Of a DNA stretch of 8,094 nt, positions 1-5,174 are shown in pieces. The translations under genes were made by a program, and so were the position numbers. Under the pieces are notes generated by a model, which was not told where the DNA came from, searched no databases, and was given only the letters and a program-made list of their open reading frames with translations. Position 1 is the stretch's first letter. The number at the start of each line of letters is the position of its first letter. Origin of the DNA: JBBSEZ01 sp038239195 (GTDB lineage Bacteria > Planctomycetota > Planctomycetia > Gemmatales > Gemmataceae); assembly GCA_038239195.1 (NCBI GenBank), contig JBBSEZ010000447.1, positions 1 through 8,094 on the forward strand. The letters are read 5' to 3'.

Positions 1-526
1 CTGTGGATGGAGACTTCTGGCAGAACAGAAGGTTACGTCCCTCCTTTCCTCGAATGTGTAACAGCTACAGACTCAGCATCGTGTCGCACCCGTTTGGTGA
101 CGGTCGCGGCGCTGATCCGGCGGGCGCCCTGCGCTCTCTCTCGCCGGTGGCGGGGCGGTCGGCCCTTTTTGCCCCGGCAGCGCCGGGCTGGCCCTTCGGG
201 GCAGGGCTGGGGAATTGGCGAGGGGTGAAGGAGAGCACAGGGCCAACCTCGAATCCGGGACAAGAAGGAGCGCCCAAAGGGGAGGACCTCCACCATCAAG
301 CAGTCTACCCGGAGCGCGGATGTCGCGCAGAGAGCAAGTTGAGCGACAAGCGCCACCTGCAATGACCCGATGGGCGCCAGAGAAGGGGGGACGCGATCGT
401 GCCCAGGGCTTTCTTGCCGCTCTTCCGAGAGGCCGCCGGAGGAGCTCGCGTGGGCCGCCGTTCTTGTCCGCTTGTGCGCGACGTCCGGGCCGGCTACCAT
501 GAACGTCACCCAACGGATGCCCGCGC
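1..526. other. gene-poor leader region
   Basis: I see no convincing gene here. Open frames exist on both strands, but their translations are rich in Arg, Pro and Gly with no domain-like pattern, as expected of GC-rich non-coding DNA. Visible structure is limited to a 6-bp hairpin with a 3-nt loop at 173-187 (CCCGGC/GCCGGG), preceded rather than followed by a T run, and an 11-nt palindrome at 281-291. Neither makes a good terminator. The region must hold the promoter for the toxin-antitoxin pair that follows, but I cannot point to it. Confidence 0.5.
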
Positions 527-784
527 ATGAGACGGTTCAAGTGGATCGAGTGGAACCTGGCGAAGATCGCCGCGCACGCCCTGGCGGCGGACGAGGTGGA
601 GGCCGCCTTCGACCGCGTATTCCGTCTTCAGGAGCGGAGCGATGGCTCGTTCCAGATGTTTGCCGAGGCCCCCTCCGGCCGCAAGATCTGGGTGATCTGG
701 CGTTACGATCGGGAGGACGATCACGTTCCCGACGTCTTCGGCGAACTGGCCGAGCCGGCCATCTTCGTGATTACTGCCTACTGA
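527..784 (+). CDS. BrnT-like toxin-family protein (predicted)
   Basis: This is an 85-residue protein. Its N-terminus (FKWIEWNLAKIAAHALAADE, residues 4-23) follows the BrnT-type layout: an aromatic strand, then an Asn/Lys/His helix, then an acidic helix 'EVEAAF'. It ends in strands 'GRKIWVIWRY' (51-60) and 'IFVITAY' (79-85), which sit where BrnT proteins carry their closing beta strands. BrnT toxins are small RNases encoded before their antitoxin. The next gene starts 12 nt downstream and looks like an antitoxin, which supports the pairing. The typical BrnT ending 'ISAR' is replaced by 'ITAY', so the match is partial and RNase activity is not shown. ATG 527 is the only start that keeps the motif, because no in-frame start lies just upstream; its Shine-Dalgarno is weak. 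A planctomycete-specific family of unknown function is the alternative. Confidence 0.7.
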   Translation: MRRFKWIEWNLAKIAAHALAADEVEAAFDRVFRLQERSDGSFQMFAEAPSGRKIWVIWRYDREDDHVPDVFGELAEPAIFVITAY

Positions 785-796
785 AAGGAACGTGTC

Positions 797-1069
797 GTGA
801 CGACTCCTGGACCAGACCGACGGGGGCCCCAGCGCCAGGCCCTCGACGAGCAACTCGCGTCGGAGCCGCAACTCGCTCCCTTGACGCTGCCGCCCGATGC
901 GGCCCCGTTGCCGGTCGAGGCGCACCTCGCCCGACAGCGCCGGCCTCTGGCGGTGGCGGGCATCGTGGAGAACGGCTTGGTCCGCCCGTTAGATCCCAGC
1001 GTGAAACTGCCGGAGCGTTCCCGAGTCATCATCGTGGCAGCCGAAGGAGCGCCTGGGGGCGCTCCCTGA
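797..1069 (+). CDS. AF2212-like (DUF104-type) antitoxin, predicted
   Basis: This 90-residue protein starts at GTG 797, with a good AAAGGA site 7 nt upstream that overlaps the stop of the previous gene. The tight spacing points to one transcript and coupled translation. Residues 54-82 (AGIVENGLVRPLDPSVKLPE, then RSRVIIVAAE) match the AF2212/DUF104 antitoxin pattern: a short beta-rich 'I-x-ENG-x-(I/V)-x-P-L-(D/E)-P' segment followed by 'LPE..RV.(I/V)IV'. The first 50 residues are polar, rich in Pro and Gln, and probably disordered, so they may be the part that wraps a toxin partner. The usual role of such proteins is to bind and neutralise a neighbouring toxin. Here that would be the 85-residue protein just upstream, although AF2212-like antitoxins are not the usual partner of BrnT toxins. 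The reading frame after its stop is discussed separately. Confidence 0.68.
   Translation: MTTPGPDRRGPQRQALDEQLASEPQLAPLTLPPDAAPLPVEAHLARQRRPLAVAGIVENGLVRPLDPSVKLPERSRVIIVAAEGAPGGAP
1046..1065 (+). terminator. hairpin at the 3' end of the antitoxin gene
   Basis: GGAGCGCC and GGCGCTCC form perfect 8-bp arms around a TGGG loop, ending 1 nt before the stop codon at 1067-1069. There is no T run after it, so an intrinsic terminator is only a possibility. It could equally be an mRNA end-stabilising structure or chance in GC-rich DNA. Confidence 0.25.
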
Positions 1070-1253
1070 TGGCGAGCCGAACCTGGCCCTCCAGACGGCG
1101 CGAGGAAGGGCAAGCCCCGTCTACCGCGAGGACGGGCGGGTGGTCGGTTTTGTCGCAGAAGCTCGGCTCGCACCAGGAGCTGGCCCAGCGCAAGGCGACT
1201 CAGGGCGAGGCTTGCGAGGCGAGCCGAGCGGGGAGTAGAATCGGCCAGGGGTG
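1070..1253. other. short spacer and presumed 5' exon flank of the intron
   Basis: No clear gene lies here. A frame different from that of the antitoxin stays open from 1005 to a TAG at 1236-1238 and reads 'SPVYREDGRVVGFV' in the middle. This could be the lost end of a longer antitoxin-operon protein, but no start codon or homology supports it. The last six bases, 1248-1253 (GGGGTG), are the predicted intron-binding site IBS1. Confidence 0.4.
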
Positions 1254-1581
1254 GTGCGACACGAGGTCGCGTGAACGAGCGAGGCGAAAGCCTTCAAGCG
1301 CGTGTCTGAGCTTGCCTCCAAGCCTCGCATGCGTTGCCGGTGTCGGCAGGCTGCTGATGCCGTCAGGGTGTGAAGCAGAGGTTGAAGCCCAAGGTTGCTG
1401 CTAGCCGAATGCGGCTTCCGGGCAAGGTGGAAACTGGACGGGTGAACGCAAGTGAACCTTCGATGAAGCTGCGTTAGCGGAGGTCGCCGCAACGGCTGAA
1501 CGCGGTGATACCAGGACAATGGGCAGGCTACTCACTCTCTAGCCTGTGAAAACACCGAGCCCCCGCAGCATAGAAGGCACC

Positions 1582-1587
1582 CACCCC
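1582..1587 (+). other. candidate EBS1 of the group II intron
   Basis: CACCCC is the exact reverse complement of GGGGTG (1248-1253), the six bases just before the predicted 5' splice site. It lies about 330 nt into the intron, within domain I and downstream of the TGAACGCAAGT string, which is the order seen in Ll.LtrB. EBS1-IBS1 pairing selects the 5' splice site and the insertion target. An adjoining CACCCA (1578-1583) is a near-match, so the exact register is uncertain. Confidence 0.5.
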
Positions 1588-1958
1588 GGTTGTTTCTCGT
1601 TCATGCGGAACGTGATAACCCTGTTGAGGTCCGGGTAAAAGGCCGGTAAGCCGACCGCAAGGAAGGCCGAATCCCTCAGCGGGGAGACGACGTCCCAGCA
1701 AGCGAAGGCCAGCAGGCCGAAAGGCAACGGGAAACCGGCTGGATAGGTCATGTGACCGACCCGACAGGGTGCAGACTTGGGACAGGGCTAGTGACTGGTG
1801 GGAATCATCGAATGAGTTGCCAGTCGCGGGGACAAGTTAGATGCAACCTTCGGGTTTGCAAACGGGCCCCCGACGACCCGGCCCCGGAGCATACACTACC
1901 GGACGCCGTCGTTTGGTCGTTGCAATCTCAGAGCGGTGGACGATACCGATCATCCTGA

Positions 1959-1992
1959 GAGCCGTGTGCCGCGAAAGTGGCCCGCACGGTTC
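1959..1992 (+). ncRNA. group II intron domain V, catalytic hairpin
   Basis: The hairpin is exactly 34 nt, the family's usual length. A 10-bp lower stem runs from GAGCCGTGTG (1959-1968) to CGCACGGTTC (1983-1992). The upper stem CCGC/GTGG is capped by a GAAA tetraloop (1973-1976), with a two-base bulge CC at 1981-1982. The AGC catalytic triad is at 1960-1962. All pairings hold, so the catalytic core looks intact rather than decayed. Confidence 0.93.
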
Positions 1993-2032
1993 TGAGGGGG
2001 GAGACGTGCTGAGAGGCACTGACCTATCCCAC
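1993..2032 (+). ncRNA. group II intron domain VI and 3' end
   Basis: After domain V comes a linker and a hairpin whose top is GTGCT/GGCAC (2006-2010 with 2015-2019) around a GAGA loop. The A in 'TGACC' (2022) is the best candidate for the bulged branch-point adenosine. The intron is placed to end at CCCAC, with AC at 2031-2032. The last few bases are set by consensus only. Confidence 0.7.
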
Positions 2033-2225
2033 GAGCGAGGTGCGTTGATCGAGCCCCCGAAGGGAAGACCGGGGACCAACAGCGGCGGTTCCGTCCAACA
2101 GTGTTCGATCTGCCGTGCTCCTCCAGCGCGGCAACCGCTTGCGCGACAGCACAACGGGTAGACCACCCTTCGTTCGTCCACCAACATGGCGCCAGGTGCG
2201 CGGTTCTTGCCAAAGAAGATCGACA

Positions 2226-2624
2226 ATGCTTCTTGTTCGCCAAACCGGCCTGCATGACTGCGGCGTTGCCGTCGTCGCGATGGTTGCGAGGGTAGCTTAT
2301 GAAACGGTGTTGGATCGGTTGATTACAGGCTTGTCCTCCGAAGTCGCGCTGAGCCAACTTGTCACGTGGCGCACTCTGGAAGACGTCACTCGAGTAGGAT
2401 GGCAGATGGCCGAATTGCGCCAACCTTGGTCTCGGGTCAGCGCCTATCCGTTCCCAGCTTCACCAACGGCTGTCCTTCTGCAACGCCCCTGCTCGTCTCG
2501 GCATTACGTTGCGGTCCTCGGCCACTGGATTTACGATCCTCTGTTTGGCCTACCTTTTCCGCAAGCTGAGTATCCTGACGGTCACTCTTCGGTCGTAACG
2601 GTATTCGCCCCGAACGGCAGGTGA
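2226..2624 (+). CDS. single-domain C39-like cysteine peptidase protein
   Basis: This 132-residue protein shows the papain-like C39 pattern. 'QTGLHDCGVAVVAMVARVAYETV' spans residues 6-28, written here as QTGLHDCGVA then VVAMVARVAYETV, with the presumed nucleophile Cys12 preceded by Gln6 for the oxyanion hole. 'SRHYVAVLGHWIYDPLFG' carries His93 and Asp104. C39 domains usually cleave leader peptides after a double-Gly when fused to ABC exporters. Here the domain stands alone, with no membrane or ATPase part and no secretion signal, so the substrate is unknown. ATG 2226 is chosen because it starts right before the conserved segment, with AAGAAG-type purines upstream; GTG 2115 would add 37 low-complexity residues. 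The gene begins 194 nt after the intron. Its codon use is noticeably less GC-rich than the aminotransferase, which hints at transfer. Confidence 0.75.
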   Translation: MLLVRQTGLHDCGVAVVAMVARVAYETVLDRLITGLSSEVALSQLVTWRTLEDVTRVGWQMAELRQPWSRVSAYPFPASPTAVLLQRPCSSRHYVAVLGHWIYDPLFGLPFPQAEYPDGHSSVVTVFAPNGR

Positions 2625-2721
2625 ATGACGAACCATCTGCTGTAGCTGAATTGGGTCGCATTCCACTTCCTCTGGGGGCATCGCATCCGGTTCAGCAAAC
2701 ATCCCATCAAGGAGCCCGACC

Positions 2722-3102
2722 ATGGCGAAAGCAAAGGCCAAGCCGCCCTCCCATCAGGTCGAAGCGCTGATGGCCGAAAAATCGCCGGTCCTCACGAAGG
2801 CGCAGGCGCTGACGACGATCGGCCTGCCGGAAACCGCCCAACCGGTCTGGGCGGCCGCAGCGTCGTACGAAGAGCGGATCGCCTCGCTCCTCGACGCCCA
2901 CGGGGAGGGCCTCGAAGCTGCGGTGCATCGCATCAGCGCGGCGTCCTGCTACCAGAAGTCCGGCGACCCGAGCCGGGCCACCAACCTGTATCGCGCTGCG
3001 CTGGCGGGCCCGCTGCGCGACGGCACGCGCACCGGAGTTGAAGCAATGCTGGCCGAGTGCCTTGCGCTCCTGCTGGATGCCGAACCCCGAATAGGGCGTT
3101 GA
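2722..3102 (+). CDS. TPR-like helical protein of unknown function
   Basis: This 126-residue protein starts at ATG 2722, with AAGGAG (2709-2714) 7 nt upstream. It begins with a basic stretch (MAKAKAKPPSHQ), followed by predicted helices. Residues 64-96 (for example AASCYQKSGDPSRATNLYRA, 74-93) resemble a tetratricopeptide unit: small residues at fixed positions, then 'GDxxRAxxLYRAAL'. Two further helices follow (VEAMLAECLALLLDAEP). One TPR-like unit is too little for a classic TPR scaffold, so it may be a small all-helical adaptor. There is no signal peptide or membrane segment, so a cytoplasmic location is likely. Codon use is strongly GC-rich, unlike the peptidase gene before it. I do not recognise a named family. 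Confidence 0.75.
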   Translation: MAKAKAKPPSHQVEALMAEKSPVLTKAQALTTIGLPETAQPVWAAAASYEERIASLLDAHGEGLEAAVHRISAASCYQKSGDPSRATNLYRAALAGPLRDGTRTGVEAMLAECLALLLDAEPRIGR

Positions 3103-3181
3103 GGCGAGGGGCATGAGATCGTGTCCCCGTGTAGCCGCGACGCGCAGCGGAGCGCGGCCCCCGGGGCCAAGGAGAGACGCG

Positions 3182-3643
3182 ATGCGATTGACGCGCTGGT
3201 GGCAGTTCGGCTTGTTCGGGGGCGCCGTCCTCTCGCTTGCCACCGCCGTCAAGGTGGTCCGGGCAGTCGTTCGTGGAGAGGTGGATGTGGGCGAGTTGAG
3301 CGAGGCCGCCTGGTTCGCCGCCGCCATCTTTGGGATGGGCTTCCTGTGCGGCGTCATCGCCTGGATTGGGCGCGGCCTGCACCAACAGCTCGGCATGGCC
3401 GGGGACGCGGTCGTCGGGGTGGCGGTCATGCTCGTCTTCTTCGTGTCGTGTATGCTCCTGTTCGCTCCGGAGATGCTCGGGGCCAAGTTCTCTTCCGGCG
3501 GGGCCCCCATGCTCGGCCTCGCGGTGGTCGTCGGGCTGATCGGCGGGGCCTGGATCGGGCGCGACTTGAGGAAGGAGTGGGCCAAGCACGAGAGGGAGCA
3601 GCGGCGACACAGCGAGGAAGAGGACGGGCCCCACATTCGGTAG
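3182..3643 (+). CDS. four-helix membrane protein of unknown function
   Basis: This 153-residue integral membrane protein has four hydrophobic stretches: about residues 7-27, 43-64, 74-96 and 108-126. A short polar stretch precedes helix 2 (RGEVDVGELSEAA), and the protein ends in a strongly charged tail (KEWAKHEREQRRHSEEEDGP). The start at ATG 3182 is set by AAGGAG at 3169-3174, 7 nt upstream. An earlier in-frame start at 3113 would add a basic, non-hydrophobic leader and has no comparable ribosome site. No catalytic or transport motif is visible. The even number of helices suggests that N- and C-termini face the same side, probably the cytoplasm given the basic tail. It follows the TPR-like gene by 79 nt and could be in the same transcript. 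Confidence 0.75.
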   Translation: MRLTRWWQFGLFGGAVLSLATAVKVVRAVVRGEVDVGELSEAAWFAAAIFGMGFLCGVIAWIGRGLHQQLGMAGDAVVGVAVMLVFFVSCMLLFAPEMLGAKFSSGGAPMLGLAVVVGLIGGAWIGRDLRKEWAKHEREQRRHSEEEDGPHIR

Positions 3644-3670
3644 GTAGGCTGGCCGAACAGGCCCCTGTCC

Positions 3671-3730
3671 CAGACCGGCCACGCGATCGACGGTTGTTTC
3701 GTGTTTCATCGCCTCTCCCGCGTGAGCCGG
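3671..3730 (+). repeat. diverged intergenic repeat, copy A
   Basis: This segment begins CAGACCGGCCACGCGATCGA and resembles 4781-4834, which begins CAGACTGCCCACGCGATTGA. Similarity continues through TTGT-T and CCGCGTG-GCCGG, with small gaps. Weaker similarity extends upstream to about 3648. In one frame both copies read HAID..F..L.RV.R, and several differences between them are synonymous. Each copy precedes a short + strand gene. Confidence 0.45.
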
Positions 3731-3757
3731 CTGCTGAGCGATGGCCTTGGCCGTTCG

Positions 3758-3833
3758 GGCGAGCGGGAGGAGTCGTTTTCTCGTCGGACGGCTCAGGAGA
3801 GCCGTCCTACAAGGCTGTTTCCTGCCGCTCGCC
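3758..3833. repeat. palindromic REP/MITE-like repeat, copy 1
   Basis: The core is GGACGGCTC (3786-3794) and GAGCCGTCC (3799-3807) around AGGA. Outer arms GGCGAGCGGGAGG (3758-3770) and CCTGCCGCTCGCC (3821-3833) match at 12 of 13 positions, so the whole unit can fold into one long hairpin. The right half (through ACAAGGCTGTTTCCTGCCGC) is nearly the reverse complement of the left half of the copy at 8014. The unit ends 7 nt before the ribosome site of the next gene. Confidence 0.8.
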
Positions 3834-3850
3834 TTGGCGTGGAGCCTCGA

Positions 3851-4243
3851 ATGGAACGTGTGAGCCTGCACTTCGCGCTTCGACATGGTCCCATCTCCGT
3901 GGGCGAGATTGCCGACGCCTTCTGCGGCGAGGGCGCGACCCAAACGTGGTTCGGGCAATTCGCGCAATGCACCGCGCCCGCGAATGACACAACCGAGAAG
4001 CGAGCTCGTGACTTCGTCGCATTCTGCAAGGAATGGCACGCGCGGTTGGATGCCGGCGAAGATGTTGACGCTTCGGAGTTCGACCTGTTTTTTGGCGACT
4101 TGCTCGAGTCTGGGTTGTGGGCAGTCCAATCCCCGGATGGCGCGGTAACCGCCATCGACACACCCGTGTTCTACGCGGACGAGATTACCTGGAGGCCTCT
4201 GGCCAAAGCCAAGCGTAGCGGCGAGCCAGGAACGACGTCTTGA
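3851..4243 (+). CDS. hypothetical protein, soluble, acidic
   Basis: This 130-residue protein starts at ATG 3851, with GGAG at 3841-3844 as the ribosome site. An upstream in-frame start at 3701 would read straight through the palindromic repeat and give a low-quality Arg/Ser-rich leader, so I reject it. Residues 1-40 (MERVSLHFALRHGPISVGEI onward) look like a short alpha/beta segment. Residues 50-90 are helical and acidic (RARDFVAFCKEWHARLDAGE, then DVDASEFDLFFGDLLESGLW). The end, with 'VFYADEITWRPLA', is followed by a polar tail. The layout is like that of small cytoplasmic immunity-type proteins, but I see no family signature and make no functional claim. The repeat hairpin immediately upstream could affect its translation or read-through from the previous genes. 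Confidence 0.7.
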   Translation: MERVSLHFALRHGPISVGEIADAFCGEGATQTWFGQFAQCTAPANDTTEKRARDFVAFCKEWHARLDAGEDVDASEFDLFFGDLLESGLWAVQSPDGAVTAIDTPVFYADEITWRPLAKAKRSGEPGTTS

Positions 4244-4539
4244 CTGCCCGGGAGCCGCCCTCCTTCGCCTGGTCGTGGTCGGCGAGAATGCCGGGCCGCC
4301 TGGACTTCCGCAAGCGCGCCGCCCTGCACGAGTTCCTGGCAGCGAGGGCCGGCGCTCGACGGAGGGGAGCGCGGCCAAGGGGAAGCACCGCCCGCTCCCC
4401 GATCCGCGTGCGAATCGCGGCCGCCGTTGCCCCTCGCGTGGTATAAACAATGCCTTGCCCCAAGCTGGAGCCGTCCCAAGCGCATTGAGACTTGCCCCGC
4501 CCGGGCAACCAGTGCGCGTTCGCCGGCAGGGAGTCGCGG
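4244..4539. other. intergenic region with a hairpin
   Basis: No convincing gene is seen. A 68-codon frame at 4240-4446 is Arg/Ala-rich and has no ribosome site. GGGGAGCG (4364-4371) and CGCTCCCC (4393-4400) form an 8-bp inverted repeat with a 21-nt loop and no T run. An AT-richer patch at 4440-4450 (GGTATAAACAA) stands out from the GC-rich surroundings and could belong to a promoter for the next gene. Confidence 0.35.
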
Positions 4540-4800
4540 ATGGATGTTGCCGACGGGTACGAGATGTTGATGGGGAGCGACGCGGCCCACGGTGGCATGT
4601 ATCTGGAGTTATGGGACCGGCCGCGTGGCAAACTGGCGTTGTGGGCGTTCTACTCCGATGCCGAGGGGTCGTTCGAGCTCGAGCGGCATCGGAGCGACGT
4701 GCCTGCGGACGTGGAAAAGTGGTTCGTGCGGGAAGCGCACAGGCGACTGCCGCCGATGGGCGCCGAGCCCGGTGTTCCGGCAGACTGCCCACGCGATTGA
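4540..4800 (+). CDS. hypothetical protein, small soluble
   Basis: This 86-residue protein starts at ATG 4540 with AGGGAG about 7 nt upstream, preferred over TTG 4492, which has no such site. Residues 18-50 alternate hydrophobic and polar like beta strands (GGMYLELWDRPRGKLALWAF, then YSDAEGSFELERH). They are followed by an amphipathic helix, VPADVEKWFVREAHRRLPP (54-72). The strand-then-helix design is compact and plausible for a real small protein. The final 14 residues (MGAEPGVPADCPRD) lie on the repeat shared with 3671-3730 and look unlike the rest, so the natural C-terminus may have been replaced or frameshifted. No family is recognised. Confidence 0.68.
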   Translation: MDVADGYEMLMGSDAAHGGMYLELWDRPRGKLALWAFYSDAEGSFELERHRSDVPADVEKWFVREAHRRLPPMGAEPGVPADCPRD

Positions 4801-4834
4801 CGTTGTGTTCCAGCACCTGGCCCGCGTGGGCCGG
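4781..4834 (+). repeat. diverged intergenic repeat, copy B
   Basis: This is the partner of 3671-3730. It overlaps the 3' end of the 86-residue gene, whose stop codon (4798-4800) is formed by GATTGA where copy A has GATCGA. The distance from the start of this copy to the next gene is 91 nt. In copy A it is 180 nt, or about 100 nt once the palindromic repeat is subtracted. Confidence 0.45.
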
Positions 4835-4871
4835 CCACAGAACGAGGCTTTCGGCAGGGGAGGGCGCATCG

Positions 4872-5090
4872 ATGGCGAGTGGCACGTTGCGATCGTACTG
4901 GGTGGGCTTCCTGACGGGCGCGGGCCTGTCGTTGTTCGCTCTTTACCTCCTCTCGCAGGTGGTCCCGATCACTCTGGAGCAGTGGCCTCGGATCGCCGTC
5001 GGGGCCGTCGGGCTGGGGCTGGTCGTGGTCGGGGCTGTGCTCCAGTCCTGGTTGCGGTCCTCAGCGTCGCCTCCAGACGCCTCCCCATGA
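4872..5090 (+). CDS. small two-helix membrane protein
   Basis: This 72-residue protein starts at ATG 4872 with a strong purine ribosome site (AGGGGAGGG, 4856-4864). It has two hydrophobic helices, about residues 9-31 (YWVGFLTGAGLSLFALYLLS) and 41-60 (IAVGAVGLGLVVVGAVLQSW). A short polar loop with TLEQWPR joins them, and the tail is Ser/Pro-rich. The basic residue before helix 1 and the loop composition fit an inner-membrane hairpin. No motif suggests a transport or enzymatic role. Toxin-like, membrane-assembly or accessory roles cannot be told apart. It is the last + strand gene before a convergent minus-strand gene, with 84 nt between them. Confidence 0.65.
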   Translation: MASGTLRSYWVGFLTGAGLSLFALYLLSQVVPITLEQWPRIAVGAVGLGLVVVGAVLQSWLRSSASPPDASP

Positions 5091-5174
5091 GCTGTTTTCC
5101 GTGCGAAGGACCAGGGCGACCGCTGGGCCGTGTTTGGCCTGCGTTACTGCGCAGCCTGCCTCTCCCGCAGCGCC

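Larger units (their letters stand above)
1254..2032 (+). mobile_element. ORF-less group II intron
   Basis: This is a self-splicing retroelement RNA of about 779 nt. The 5' end GTGCGAC (1254-1260) fits the group II start consensus GUGYG. Domain I contains TGAACGCAAGT (1443-1453), a string also present in the Lactococcus Ll.LtrB intron at a similar place. A CACCCC site at 1582-1587 can pair with the six bases before the intron. Domain V (1959-1992) is canonical. A domain VI hairpin and an AC ending (2031-2032) close the element, matching the consensus AY 3' end. Group II introns that move on their own encode a reverse transcriptase/maturase of roughly 400-600 residues in domain IV. There is no room for one here and no RT motif in any frame, so splicing or mobility would need a maturase from another locus. 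The insertion lies between genes, in the same direction as its neighbours. The 3' boundary is less certain than the 5' boundary. Confidence 0.88.

Noticed and set aside
370..1404. A 344-codon + strand open frame
   Set aside because: Its translation is Arg/Gly/Ser-rich with no domain pattern, it overlaps the toxin and antitoxin genes in another frame, and it runs into the intron.
1740..1958. A remnant of an intron-encoded reverse transcriptase in domain IV
   Set aside because: No frame shows RT or maturase motifs (such as YADD), and the space before domain V is too short for even a partial protein of recognisable size.
2933..4885. A 650-codon minus-strand open frame
   Set aside because: It is antisense to at least five better-supported + strand genes, is very rich in Arg and Pro, and shows no domains. 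Long antisense frames are common in GC-rich DNA.
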